A DNA stretch of 64,000 bases, taken from positions 1-64,000 of the forward strand of contig SRUQ01000015.1 in the NCBI GenBank assembly GCA_004791255.1, read 5' to 3'. The DNA is from a bacterium M00.F.Ca.ET.205.01.1.1. Lineage in GTDB: Bacteria; Pseudomonadota; Alphaproteobacteria; Rhizobiales; Rhizobiaceae. Positions 34,495 to 42,964 of this stretch are shown piece after piece (position 1 is the first letter of the stretch; every line of letters starts with the position of its first letter). Made by a program: the position numbers and the translations under genes. The notes beneath the pieces are model-generated. The model had not been told where the DNA came from and ran no database searches. It worked only from the letters and a program-made list of their open reading frames with translations.

Positions 34495-35103
34495 TCAGGC
34501 GTGGCCCGCAGCCAGGCTGAGATGCGCCAAATCGATGCCGATCGAGGCGAGGATGCGGTCGTATTTACGCTCGATGTCGGTGTCGAACAGCAGCTGTGGC
34601 GTCGCCGGGCAGGTCAGCCAGCCATTCTCGGCGATCTCGGTTTCCAACTGGCCGGCGCCCCAGCCGGAATAGCCGAGCGCCATCAGCGCATGACGCGGGC
34701 CGCGACCCGACGAAATGGCACGCAAGATGTCGACGGTCGCCGTCAGGCAGATGTCGTCGGAAACGGTGAGCGAGGACTCCACCCGGTAGTCGCCCGAATG
34801 CAGGACGAAGCCGCGGCTGCGGTCGACAGGCCCGCCATTGCGCACGACGAAATCGCGCGCCTGCGCCGGCAAGCGGATCGCTTCCTGTTCATTCATGATG
34901 CCGAGCTGGACGAGGAGATCCGGAAACAGCATCTGCTGGGTCTGGTTGATGATCAGGCCCATGGCGCCTTCGTCGCTGTGGGCGCAGATGTAGATGACGG
35001 AGCGCGTGAAGCGATCGTCCTTCATACCAGGCATGGCAATCAGGAACTGATCGTCGAGAAAGCCGCGCCCGGCGGCTGTCTTCTTGTGGCGCAACAAGTC
35101 CAT
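34495..35103 (-). CDS. YqgE/AlgH family protein (DUF179)
   Basis: Conserved protein of unknown biochemical function. The 202-residue core is typical: GFLDDQFLIAMPGMKDDRF, VIYICAHSDEGAMGLIIN, NGGPVDRSRGFVLHS, MALGYSGWGAGQLETEI and ENGWL. I use the internal ATG at 35103 (MDLLRHKK), where homologues begin; the frame extends to an ATG at 35181, and neither has a good ribosome-binding site. It diverges from the secreted DsbD-like gene. Confidence 0.87.
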   Translation of the reverse strand: MDLLRHKKTAAGRGFLDDQFLIAMPGMKDDRFTRSVIYICAHSDEGAMGLIINQTQQMLFPDLLVQLGIMNEQEAIRLPAQARDFVVRNGGPVDRSRGFVLHSGDYRVESSLTVSDDICLTATVDILRAISSGRGPRHALMALGYSGWGAGQLETEIAENGWLTCPATPQLLFDTDIERKYDRILASIGIDLAHLSLAAGHA

Positions 35104-35273
35104 GACGGGAGGGTAACGCGTTTCCCAGGCGTCGAAAAGATGTGCCGCGCGGGATTCGACCAAAGCCCATGCCGCCGGCATGAAGTGGCTTGCCTGCGAA
35201 GGTCACACAAATATGATATCGGCAGGGCCGCGAAATCATTGCGCGGCCACGAACGGACGATCAAATCATTACC

Positions 35274-36080
35274 ATGCAAAGTTTGAAAATCCTGTTGCTC
35301 GGCGCCGCCATCGGATCGGGCATCGCCCTTCCCGCCGCCGCCTCCTCATCGGCCTGGTACAGCAGCGAAGGCGGCAAGGTGCGGCTGGTGACATCAGGCA
35401 AGCCGGACAGCGCGGGCCGTATCCAGGGCGTCCTCGACATCGCGCTCAAGCCCGGCTGGAAGACCTATTGGCGCGACCCGGGCGACGCCGGCGTGCCGCC
35501 GCAACTCGATATTTCGGCCAGCACCAACGTCGCCGACGCCCGGCTGTCCTTTCCGGCGCCGCAGCGCCATGACGACGGTTACGGCAAATGGGCGGGCTAC
35601 AACCAACCGGTCTCGCTGCCTGTCGTATTCACCCTATCCAGCGCCAGGGATGCGGCCATCATCGACGCCGACGTCTTTCTCGGCATTTGTGAAACGATCT
35701 GCATCCCGGTACAGACGCGGCTGACCGTCGACCCAGGCTCCGACCCGGACAATGCCGAGGATGCGGAACTTGTGAAGCGGAGCTTTGCCGCGCTGCCGGG
35801 GCCGGCAAAGCCCGATTTCGGCATCAACGTGCTGCCGGGCGATCACGAGTCCCTGGTGGTCGAGGCGAGCTTTCCCGGCGATCCGGCAGCGGCGGATTTC
35901 TTCGTTGCCGGCGAGCACGACTACATGTTTGGCTCCCCTTCCCGCAGCGAAAAGGACGGCAAGCTGATCTTCACCGTGCCGATCCTCGACCGGCCTTCGA
36001 CGACGCCGACGGATGGCGGGCTGCACTACACGCTGACGAGTTCGGCTGGCGCGGTCGAAGGGCTTCTGCCTTTCCCCTGA
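35274..36080 (+). CDS. Secreted protein with DsbD alpha-like domain
   Basis: Periplasmic protein of 268 residues with a signal peptide (1 to about 23, ends AAAS). It has a domain like the N-terminal alpha domain of DsbD/ScsB thiol transfer proteins: LDIALKPGWKTYWRDPGDAGVPPQL, KWAGYNQPVSLPVVF and the cysteine pair CETICIP. Unlike full DsbD it has no membrane domain, so it may take electrons from a separate CcdA/ScsB-type partner or serve another thiol role. It is followed by a peroxiredoxin gene on the same strand. Confidence 0.82.
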   Translation: MQSLKILLLGAAIGSGIALPAAASSSAWYSSEGGKVRLVTSGKPDSAGRIQGVLDIALKPGWKTYWRDPGDAGVPPQLDISASTNVADARLSFPAPQRHDDGYGKWAGYNQPVSLPVVFTLSSARDAAIIDADVFLGICETICIPVQTRLTVDPGSDPDNAEDAELVKRSFAALPGPAKPDFGINVLPGDHESLVVEASFPGDPAAADFFVAGEHDYMFGSPSRSEKDGKLIFTVPILDRPSTTPTDGGLHYTLTSSAGAVEGLLPFP

Positions 36081-36167
36081 TTGCCTGATTGCTCGCCGGT
36101 TGCAGGAAGCCGCCGAGTTCGCTAGGCAAGGACACATTCTTCCCAATTCTCCCCAAACGAGGACACC

Positions 36168-36644
36168 ATGACCATTTCCGTTGGCGACAAGCTGCCTGAT
36201 GTGACCCTCAAGACGATGACCGCCGATGGTGCCAAGGTAATCACCACGGCCGAGATCTTTTCGGGCAAGAAGGTGGTGTTGTTCGCCGTTCCGGGCGCCT
36301 TCACGCCCACCTGCAGCAACAACCACCTGCCGGGCTACCTCGAGAACCATGATGCCATCCTGGCGCGCGGCGTCGACACCATCGCCGTGGTTTCGGTCAA
36401 CGACGCCCACGTCATGGGCGCCTGGGCACGATTCACCGGCGGTGAAGGCAAGATCCTTTACCTCGCCGACGGCACCGGCGATTTCGCCAAGTCGATCGGC
36501 CTCGACTACATCAGCAACGATATGGGCCTGCGCTCGAAGCGTTTTTCGATGATCGTCGATGACGGCAAGGTCGTCGCGCTCAATGTCGAGACCAAACCAG
36601 GTGTCGATGAATCCGGCGCCGCTCACATCCTGGGACAGCTTTAG
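36168..36644 (+). CDS. Peroxiredoxin (Prx5/hybrid type)
   Basis: Thiol peroxidase of the Prx5-like group that reduces hydroperoxides. The peroxidatic Cys49 lies in PGAFTPTCS, and FAKSIGLDY and RSKRFSMIVDDGKV are typical. No obvious resolving cysteine is present in the 158 residues, so an external thiol (glutathione/glutaredoxin) may be used. It follows the DsbD-like gene and precedes the DUF2938 membrane protein after four bases. Confidence 0.92.
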   Translation: MTISVGDKLPDVTLKTMTADGAKVITTAEIFSGKKVVLFAVPGAFTPTCSNNHLPGYLENHDAILARGVDTIAVVSVNDAHVMGAWARFTGGEGKILYLADGTGDFAKSIGLDYISNDMGLRSKRFSMIVDDGKVVALNVETKPGVDESGAAHILGQL

Positions 36645-36648
36645 GCCG

Positions 36649-37125
36649 ATGCTCGATGTCTTCTGGCGCGCCATAGCGATCGGCATCGGCGCTACCATGC
36701 TGATGGATCTGTGGGCCTTCCTGCTCCACATGGTCTTCGGCCAACCCCGGCCGAACTGGGGTCCGGTCGGCCGCTGGGTCTGGCATCTGCGGGAGAAGGT
36801 TTTCCACGACGATATCGGCAATGCCGCGCCTTACGCGCATGAGCAGGCGCTGGGCTGGGCCTTCCATTATTTCGTCGGCATCGTCTATGGCATCATCCTG
36901 GTGCTGCTGGCGGGCGCAGGCTGGTTGGCAACACCGACGTTCCTGCCCGCCTTCATCCTCGGCATGGTCACCGTCGGCGCCGGCTGGTTCCTGCTGGCGC
37001 CCGGCATGGGCGCCGGCTGGGCGGCCTCGAAACGGCCGAACCCGATGCAGGTGCGGGCGCTCAATCTTGTCTCGCACACGGTGTTCGCGCTTGGGCTTTT
37101 CGGCACGGCGCTGCTGATCCGCTGA
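36649..37125 (+). CDS. DUF2938-like inner-membrane protein
   Basis: Small integral membrane protein (158 aa) with about four hydrophobic helices (AIAIGIGATMLMDLWAFLL, FHYFVGIVYGIILVLLAG, FILGMVTVGAGWFLLAPG, HTVFALGLFGTALL). The pattern GPVGRWVWHLREKVFH and the HEQALGW segment fit the DUF2938 family. Function unknown. It starts four bases after the peroxiredoxin stop, so the two are co-transcribed. Confidence 0.8.
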   Translation: MLDVFWRAIAIGIGATMLMDLWAFLLHMVFGQPRPNWGPVGRWVWHLREKVFHDDIGNAAPYAHEQALGWAFHYFVGIVYGIILVLLAGAGWLATPTFLPAFILGMVTVGAGWFLLAPGMGAGWAASKRPNPMQVRALNLVSHTVFALGLFGTALLIR

Positions 37126-37135
37126 GCGCCTTCGA

Positions 37136-37714
37136 TCAGGCCTGCCTGTCGATCGGTCGCCATGCGTGAAGAACGCGGCGCGCAGGGATGTCGAAAGCAA
37201 AATAGTTGCCGCCGCCGGCCGGCTGATCGCTGTCGCGGCTGATGCCCGCACCGCTCAGCGACAGCAGCAAGAGCGTGCCGACACCGCCATGCCCGACAAA
37301 GGCGATGTCTCCGGCGCCGCCTTCATCGATCACCGCCTCGACCTCGTTGACGATGCGCTGCTGCGCGTCTACAGCCCGCTCCCAGCCGCGAATGCTTTCA
37401 TGCGGATGAGCGAAGAACTGGTCGGCGACCGCCTCGAATTCCGGAGGCGGCAGGAAGCCCGTCGCCGACCGGTCGTTCTCATGCATTCGCTCCCTCACCT
37501 GCACGGCAAGGTCAAGGTGCCGTCCGAGCACCTCGGCGGTTTCAACCGCTTTGCGTTCGCCCGAGGACACCACACGCCCGATCGATCCGACCCATGGCTG
37601 GCTCAGCATTGCGACAGCCCTTGCACGGCCGACGTCAGACAAGCCCCAATCCGGAACGGGAATTGCGGCATCGATCCGAACCTGGGGATGGGTGATGTAA
37701 TAGGCGATCGGCAT
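37136..37714 (-). CDS. Histidine phosphatase-family protein with variant RHG motif
   Basis: Phosphoglycerate-mutase-like phosphatase of 192 residues. The second His motif VGHGGVGTLL and the Arg in SSGERKAVETAEVL are conserved. The N-terminal motif, normally RHG, reads THP in YYITHPQV, so the Arg of the phosphate pocket is replaced. Activity may be altered. It is convergent with the DUF2938 gene. Confidence 0.82.
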   Translation of the reverse strand: MPIAYYITHPQVRIDAAIPVPDWGLSDVGRARAVAMLSQPWVGSIGRVVSSGERKAVETAEVLGRHLDLAVQVRERMHENDRSATGFLPPPEFEAVADQFFAHPHESIRGWERAVDAQQRIVNEVEAVIDEGGAGDIAFVGHGGVGTLLLLSLSGAGISRDSDQPAGGGNYFAFDIPARRVLHAWRPIDRQA

Positions 37715-37756
37715 GACAGAGGCGCTCCCATCAATTGAGGGGCGCGAGATTAGCCC

Positions 37757-38284
37757 TCAATAGCTCTGCGTCGACCGGCGCGCCTTCGTGGCTGGCGGTG
37801 CCTGGACATCCGGCTTCGGCGCTGACACCGCTGGCTTGAAAGAGCCCTTCTTGAACGGCGCCATGCCTTCCCGGGCCAGTTCGTCGGCTCGTTCGTTTTC
37901 CGTATGGCCGGCATGGCCCTTGACCCAGTTCCAGGTGACCTTGTGGCGCCGGTTGGCTTCATCGAGCGCCTGCCACAGTTCGCTGTTCTTGACCGGCTTC
38001 TTGTCCGCGGTCTTCCAGCCGTTCTTCTTCCAGCCATGGATCCACTTGGAAATGCCGTCCATGACGTATTTGCTGTCAGTGTGAAGATCGACCGTGCAGG
38101 GCTCCCTCAGCGCATTGAGCGCCGATATTGCCGCCAGCAATTCCATGCGGTTGTTGGTCGTCTCGGCTTCGCCGCCGGAGAGTTCCTTGGTGGTGCCGTT
38201 GAAGCGCAGGATAGCGCCCCAGCCGCCAGGGCCGGGATTGCCCGAGCAGGCGCCGTCGGTGAAGATCTCTACCTGTTTGCTCAT
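37757..38284 (-). CDS. rnhA: Ribonuclease HI
   Basis: Degrades RNA in RNA-DNA hybrids. The catalytic residues Asp10 (IFTDGACSGNPGPGG), Glu48, Asp70 (LHTDSKYVMDGI) and Asp134 are in their textbook positions, and the basic handle (WIHGWKKNGWKT) is present. A 25-residue Pro/Lys-rich C-terminal tail extends beyond the core. Its ATG overlaps the stop of thrB by four bases, so it is translated with the upstream gene. Confidence 0.96.
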   Translation of the reverse strand: MSKQVEIFTDGACSGNPGPGGWGAILRFNGTTKELSGGEAETTNNRMELLAAISALNALREPCTVDLHTDSKYVMDGISKWIHGWKKNGWKTADKKPVKNSELWQALDEANRRHKVTWNWVKGHAGHTENERADELAREGMAPFKKGSFKPAVSAPKPDVQAPPATKARRSTQSY

Positions 38285-39243
38285 GCCAATCCATATTCCG
38301 AAGCAGATCTGATCGCCCGATGGAAGCGCATCCGCCTGATATATTCGGTCGGGTCGCGCTTCATCACCAGCCCGCCATCGGGAACGGTCAACCAGTCATA
38401 GAGCCGGGTCAGCATGAAGCGCAACGCCGAGCCACGCGCCAGCATCGGCAGCGCGGCCTTTTCCCGGTCGCTCAAGGGCCGCACGCCCTGATAACCCGCA
38501 AGCAGTGCCTTGCCCTTGGTCAGGTTGAAGGAAAAATCCTTCTCGAAGCACCAGGCGTTGAGGCAAGTGGCGACATCGTAGGCGTAGAGGTCGTTGCAAG
38601 CGAAATAGAAGTCGATCAGGCCGGAAAGCTTCTCGCCGAGGAAGAAGACGTTGTCCGGAAAAAGATCGGCATGGATGATGCCCTCGGGAAGGTCCTTCGG
38701 CCAGCTCCGCTCGAAGTCGGAGAAGTCCGCGTCGACCTCGGCGGCAAGGCCAGGCTCGACCTCGTCGGCGCGGGCGCGGGCCGCATTCCAAAGCTTGCGC
38801 CAGCCGTCGATGGCGAGCGCATTTGGGCGGGTCATCGGAAAATCGGCGCCGGCCAGGTGCAGGGCGGCCAGCGCTTTGCCGACCTCGGCGCAATGCGTAG
38901 CGGTCGGCCGCCGCAGCGAAAGCCCCTCGAGGAAAGTGATGATGACGGCGGGGCGGCCGGCAAGCGTTCCGATGACGCTGCCGTCATGCGCGGTCACCGG
39001 CAGCGGGCACGATACGCCCTTGTTGGCAAGGTGACCCATGAGACCGAGGAAGAACGGCAGATCGGCTTTCTCGACGCGCTTTTCGTAGAGCGTCAGGATG
39101 TAGGAGCCGGTCGAGGTGTGCAGCAGGAAGTTCGAATTCTCGGTGCCCTCGGCGATGCCCTTGTAGGACAGGAGGTCGCCGACCGGATACTGCTTCAGGA
39201 ACGCGCCAAGTTCGCCTTCCGCAACGTCGGTATAGACCGCCAT
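38281..39243 (-). CDS. thrB: Homoserine kinase (ThrB, aminoglycoside-kinase fold)
   Basis: ATP-dependent kinase that makes O-phosphohomoserine for threonine synthase. It is of the alphaproteobacterial ThrB type with an APH-like fold (320 aa): MAVYTDVAEGELGAFL start, GTENSNFLL and YILTLYEKR in the N-lobe, the catalytic loop GIIHADLFPDNVFF, and the metal-binding Asp in GLIDFYFA. It lies in the ispH-thrB-rnhA run common in Rhizobiales; ispH ends five bases upstream. The partner thrC is elsewhere in this window. Confidence 0.94.
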   Translation of the reverse strand: MAVYTDVAEGELGAFLKQYPVGDLLSYKGIAEGTENSNFLLHTSTGSYILTLYEKRVEKADLPFFLGLMGHLANKGVSCPLPVTAHDGSVIGTLAGRPAVIITFLEGLSLRRPTATHCAEVGKALAALHLAGADFPMTRPNALAIDGWRKLWNAARARADEVEPGLAAEVDADFSDFERSWPKDLPEGIIHADLFPDNVFFLGEKLSGLIDFYFACNDLYAYDVATCLNAWCFEKDFSFNLTKGKALLAGYQGVRPLSDREKAALPMLARGSALRFMLTRLYDWLTVPDGGLVMKRDPTEYIRRMRFHRAIRSASEYGLA

Positions 39244-39248
39244 GTGCC

Positions 39249-40259
39249 TTACGCGGCTCCGTTGACGAAGGCCATGTCGGCCGCCGTCAGTTCGACATCG
39301 CGCAGTACCCGCATGACCGGAAAATCCTCCGTTTCGGTGGCCGTGATGGCCAGGTCGATGGTGACATCGAAACGCTGGCGAAACGCGTCGATGATCTCGT
39401 CGACGATGATCTCAGGCGCCGACGCGCCCGCCGACAGGCCGAGCGTCGAGATGTTGCCGATGTCATCCCACGGAATCTCGGCGGCGCGCTGCACGAGAAG
39501 CGACATGGTGGCGCCGGCACGTTCCGCCACTTCGACAAGGCGCCGCGAATTGGAAGAATTCGGCGCGCCGACGATCAAATAGAGGTCAGCGCCGGGGGCG
39601 GTGTCCTTGACCGCTTCCTGGCGGTTGGTGGTGGCATAGCAGATTGATTCCGCCGCCGGCGCCTGCAGGTCGGGGAAGCGGTCCTGCAAAGCGCGGATGA
39701 TGCCGGCGGTGTCCTCGACCGACAGCGTGGTCTGGGTGACGAAGCCGAGCGCCTTCGGATCAGCGGGCTCAAGACTGTCGGCATCGGCCTCGGTCTCGAC
39801 CAACGTCACCGCGCCCTCCGGCAATTGGCCCATGGTGCCGATCACTTCGGGATGTCCGGCGTGACCGATCAACAGCACGTGGCGGCCGAGCCGCTGATGG
39901 CGCATCGCCTGCTTGTGAACCTTGGAGACCAGCGGGCAGGTGGCGTCGAGATAGAACAGGTTGCGCGCCTGGGCGTCCGCCGGCACCGATTTCGGCACGC
40001 CATGCGCCGAGAACACGACCGGCGACTGCCGGTGCTCGGCCGGGATCTCGGAGAGTTCCTCGATGAACACGGCGCCAAGGCTTTGCAGTCCTTCGACGAC
40101 ATAGCGGTTGTGCACGATCTCGTGGCGGACATAGACCGGCGCGCCATATTTCTTCAGCGCCAGCACGACGATCTGGATCGCCCGGTCGACGCCGGCGCAG
40201 AAACCGCGCGGCTGGCAGAGCCGGATCGTCAGGGGAGGCTTGGCGGTTTTGTGAAGCAT
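39249..40259 (-). CDS. ispH: 4-hydroxy-3-methylbut-2-enyl diphosphate reductase IspH
   Basis: Last enzyme of the MEP isoprenoid pathway. The three cluster-binding cysteines are in PRGFCAGVDRAI (Cys21), DATCPLVSKVH and SICYATTNRQ, and the substrate-binding EEL/TQTTLS regions are present. The 336 residues are typical. Together with dxs at 53648-55561 it marks a complete MEP route. It is part of the SURF1-ispH-thrB-rnhA strand. Confidence 0.96.
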   Translation of the reverse strand: MLHKTAKPPLTIRLCQPRGFCAGVDRAIQIVVLALKKYGAPVYVRHEIVHNRYVVEGLQSLGAVFIEELSEIPAEHRQSPVVFSAHGVPKSVPADAQARNLFYLDATCPLVSKVHKQAMRHQRLGRHVLLIGHAGHPEVIGTMGQLPEGAVTLVETEADADSLEPADPKALGFVTQTTLSVEDTAGIIRALQDRFPDLQAPAAESICYATTNRQEAVKDTAPGADLYLIVGAPNSSNSRRLVEVAERAGATMSLLVQRAAEIPWDDIGNISTLGLSAGASAPEIIVDEIIDAFRQRFDVTIDLAITATETEDFPVMRVLRDVELTAADMAFVNGAA

Positions 40260-40361
40260 GAATCCCAGCCGTTTCGTCAGCGCCGAAATGAGGTGCCTAC
40301 CCCTGTTCTGTCAAGAGCGGGCCCTGTCAAGGGTATCGGTAGAAAGGGGGGTCTTTGGCGT

Positions 40362-41117
40362 TCATTCCTGTTTCGCGGGACGGCGAAGCCGCAGGACGAG
40401 CACGGCGGCGAGCGCCGCGGCCAGTCCATACCATGTCATTGCATATTGCAGATGGCTGTTCGGCAGGTCGATGATGGTGACGCCGCCGACCGGCAGACCG
40501 CCTGGATTGGGCGTCTTGTCGGCATCGATGAAGATCGGCACCAGCGTGAACCCGGCCGGCAGGCCGGCGCTCGCCGCCATCGCGTCGCGGTCCTTCCAGT
40601 AGAAGATGTTCTTGGCGACGTCGTTGTCGGGAAGCATCATCGACGGCTTGGCCGGCAGCGGATTGCGGGCAAGTCCGGTGAGCGCCACCTTGCCCGCGAT
40701 CTGTCCTTTGGCGCGCTTGGCGGCATCCTTGAGGTCGTAGGGCACGAACCCGCGGTTGACCAGAACGAAACGACCGTCGTCGAGCGCTAGCGGCGTGTAG
40801 ACGTTGAAGCCGGCATCGCCTTCCCATGTTGCGTAGAAATGCCGCTCGCCCTGATGCAGGAACGTGCCTGACACCGTCACCGGCGTGTAGTCGACATCGC
40901 CGCTGGCGGCGAATTCTTTCTCGACATCGGCCAGCGGCAGCGGCGCGGAATGCGTGCGCTGATCAATGGTCTGCAGAAGGGCTTCCTTCCAGTGCAGGCG
41001 CTGCACCTGCCAGGTGCCAAGCGCCAGCAGGATCAGCAGCAGCACAAGCCCAAGGCCGAGCAGCAATGCCGATTTGGGCCGCGAGCGGCCGTCAATTTGC
41101 ACTAATGCTTGGCTCAT
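40362..41117 (-). CDS. SURF1-family cytochrome oxidase assembly protein
   Basis: Inner-membrane assembly factor for the aa3 oxidase, believed to handle haem a insertion into subunit I. The 251 residues have two terminal membrane helices (ALLLGLGLVLLLILLALGTWQVQR near the start, and YAMTWYGLAAALAAVLVLRLRR at the end) around a periplasmic SURF1 domain (VTVSGTFLHQGERHFYA, FVLVNRGFVPYDLKD). The ATG at 41117 overlaps the stop of the DUF983 gene by four bases. The frame is open further upstream inside DUF983. Confidence 0.92.
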   Translation of the reverse strand: MSQALVQIDGRSRPKSALLLGLGLVLLLILLALGTWQVQRLHWKEALLQTIDQRTHSAPLPLADVEKEFAASGDVDYTPVTVSGTFLHQGERHFYATWEGDAGFNVYTPLALDDGRFVLVNRGFVPYDLKDAAKRAKGQIAGKVALTGLARNPLPAKPSMMLPDNDVAKNIFYWKDRDAMAASAGLPAGFTLVPIFIDADKTPNPGGLPVGGVTIIDLPNSHLQYAMTWYGLAAALAAVLVLRLRRPAKQE

Positions 41118-41500
41118 TCGCCGCGATCCAGCCGCCCCTCGGACGCCTTGTTGGCGTACTGCAAGGTGAGCAGCACGCCCTTGATCAGCCGCAGCGCCGT
41201 CAGGCACAGCACCAGCGCCAGCGGAATCCACACCAGCAGATGCAGCCAGAGCGGCGGGCTCAGCGTCACTTCGACCCAAAGCGCCAGGCCGACAATGAGG
41301 AAGCCGATGATCAGGATGACGAAGACCGCCGGCCCATCGCCGGCATCGGCAAAGGAATAGTCGAGCCCGCAATTGATGCAGCGCTTGCCGACGGTGAGGA
41401 AACCGGAAAACAGCCGCCCCTCGCCGCAGCGCGGGCAGCGGCCATGCAGGCCGGCCGAAATCGGTTCGACCGGGGGCCAGATCGCCTTGTCGTCACTCAT
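41114..41500 (-). CDS. DUF983 zinc-ribbon membrane protein
   Basis: Protein of 128 residues with an N-terminal zinc ribbon (CPRCGEG and CINCGLDY) and two membrane helices (FVILIIGFLIVGLALWVEV, LLVWIPLALVLCLTALRLI). DUF983 genes are habitual neighbours of cytochrome oxidase genes in Alphaproteobacteria, and a role in oxidase assembly is assumed but unproven. The ATG at 41500 lies two bases after the L,D-transpeptidase stop. Confidence 0.88.
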   Translation of the reverse strand: MSDDKAIWPPVEPISAGLHGRCPRCGEGRLFSGFLTVGKRCINCGLDYSFADAGDGPAVFVILIIGFLIVGLALWVEVTLSPPLWLHLLVWIPLALVLCLTALRLIKGVLLTLQYANKASEGRLDRGE

Positions 41501-41502
41501 GT

Positions 41503-41994
41503 TTATCGCTCGATCTCTATCGGCGTCCCATCGGCCACCATGGCCCAGATTTCGTCCATGTCGGAGTCCGTAACGGCAATGCAGCCGTCGGTCCAGTCGA
41601 CCAATTGAAGCAGCCAGCCCCACCAGCCGAAACCATTCGGCTGGCCATGGATCATGATCATGCCGCCGGCATCGACGCCACGGGCCTTCGCCGCCGCCAG
41701 ATCGTCAGTGTTGGGATAGGAGACGTGGAGCGACTTGTGGGCGATGCTGTTTGGGTTGCGCCAGTCGAGGATATAGCGACCTTCGGGCGTGCGCTGGTCA
41801 CCCTCCTGGTGCTTGTGGCCGACCGGATCGCCACCGAGCGCGATGCCGTAGCTGCGCAGCGCCTTGCCGTCGCCGATCAGCTCAAGCCGGCGTTCCGCCT
41901 TGTGGACACGCACCAGGTCGACCTTCTCGCCGGCAAGGGCCGGAAATGTGACGATCGAGAATGCGCAAATCGCCGGGGTAATCATCAGCCGCAT
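41503..41994 (-). CDS. L,D-transpeptidase-family protein (YkuD)
   Basis: Exported protein of 163 residues with a signal peptide (1 to about 21, ends PALA). The YkuD core shows VHKAERRLELIGDGKALRSY, GGDPVGHKHQEGDQRTPEG, MIMIHGQPN and the catalytic Cys in DWTDGCIAVTDSDM, where Asp takes the usual Ser/Thr place before GC. Members form 3-3 peptidoglycan cross-links or attach proteins to peptidoglycan. It stands between the ctaE terminator and DUF983, an unusual place for a cell-wall gene. Confidence 0.87.
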   Translation of the reverse strand: MRLMITPAICAFSIVTFPALAGEKVDLVRVHKAERRLELIGDGKALRSYGIALGGDPVGHKHQEGDQRTPEGRYILDWRNPNSIAHKSLHVSYPNTDDLAAAKARGVDAGGMIMIHGQPNGFGWWGWLLQLVDWTDGCIAVTDSDMDEIWAMVADGTPIEIER

Positions 41995-42021
41995 CGGCTA
42001 CCGATCGGCAATCATTGCGCC

Positions 42022-42056
42022 GAAAAGAAGAAGGCGGCCACGTCGCCGCGGCCGCC
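42022..42056 (-). terminator. Rho-independent terminator after ctaE
   Basis: On the minus strand GGCGGCC (42056-42050), a 10-base loop and GGCCGCC (42039-42033) form a GC-rich stem, immediately followed by TTCTTCTTTTC (42032-42022). It begins about 29 bases past the ctaE stop, in the right orientation to end the oxidase transcript before the L,D-transpeptidase gene. Confidence 0.65.
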
Positions 42057-42084
42057 CTCTCTAATCTAAATGCTCAGGCCGAAA

Positions 42085-42963
42085 TCAATGGCCTTCGATC
42101 ACCGCGCCGACCGATCCCCAGACGTAGATCGATGCGAACAGGAACAGCCAGACCACGTCAACGAAGTGCCAGTACCAGGCAGCCGCCTCGAAGCCGAAAT
42201 GCTGCTTGGGGGTGAAATCGCCCTTGATGGAGCGGATCAGGCAGACCATCAGGAAAATGGTGCCGATGATGACATGGAAGCCGTGGAAGCCGGTGGCCAT
42301 GAAGAAGGTGGCGCCGTAGATGGAATCCTTGAACGCGAACGGCGCGTGCATGTACTCGTAAGCCTGCACCATGGTGAACAGCATGCCGAGGCCGACCGTC
42401 AGCACCAGGCCGTTGATCAGCCCTTTGCGGTCGCCATGGATGAGCGAGTGGTGCGCCCAGGTGACCGTCGTGCCCGACAGGAGCAGGATGACGGTGTTGT
42501 AGAGCGGCAGGTGGAAGGGGTCGAGCACCTCCATGCCCTTCGGCGGCCAGACACCGCCGGTAAACGCGGTGCGGGCATACTGATGCGCTTCGCTGGGGAA
42601 CAGGCTGGCGTCGAAATAGGCCCAGAACCAGGCGACGAAGAACATCACCTCGGAGGCGATGAACATGATCATGCCGTAGCGCAGGTGCAGCGACACGACG
42701 CGCGTGTGGTGGCCCTCATGCGCTTCCTTGATCGTGTCCGACCACCAGGCGTACATGGTGTACAGCACGATCGCGATGCCGATGAAGAACAGCCACGGAT
42801 TGGCGATGTTATGGCCGAAGATCGGGAACGAGCCGCCCTTCAGGTATTCCATCAGGCAGACACCGCCGAAAGCGGTAACCAGCGCCCCTACCGACCCCAG
42901 GAAAGGCCACGGGCTCGGGTCGACGAGATGATAGTCGTGATGTTTTGCGTGCGCGTCTGCCAT
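42085..42963 (-). CDS. ctaE: Cytochrome c oxidase subunit III
   Basis: Structural subunit of the aa3-type terminal oxidase in the inner membrane (292 aa, seven helices). Typical segments are HHDYHLVDPSPWPFLGS, FWAYFDASLFP, WPPKGMEVLDPFHLPLYNT, LSGTTVTWAHHSL, TGFHGFHVIIGTIFL and the C-terminal WYWHFVDVVWLFLF. It follows ctaG after a single base. A GC-rich terminator lies just downstream. Confidence 0.96.
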   Translation of the reverse strand: MADAHAKHHDYHLVDPSPWPFLGSVGALVTAFGGVCLMEYLKGGSFPIFGHNIANPWLFFIGIAIVLYTMYAWWSDTIKEAHEGHHTRVVSLHLRYGMIMFIASEVMFFVAWFWAYFDASLFPSEAHQYARTAFTGGVWPPKGMEVLDPFHLPLYNTVILLLSGTTVTWAHHSLIHGDRKGLINGLVLTVGLGMLFTMVQAYEYMHAPFAFKDSIYGATFFMATGFHGFHVIIGTIFLMVCLIRSIKGDFTPKQHFGFEAAAWYWHFVDVVWLFLFASIYVWGSVGAVIEGH

Positions 42964-42964
42964 A

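Noticed and set aside
34495..35181. Longer yqgE start at 35181
   Set aside because: The extra 26 residues have no family counterpart and homologues begin at MDLLRHKK; neither start has a good ribosome-binding site, so this remains a preference.
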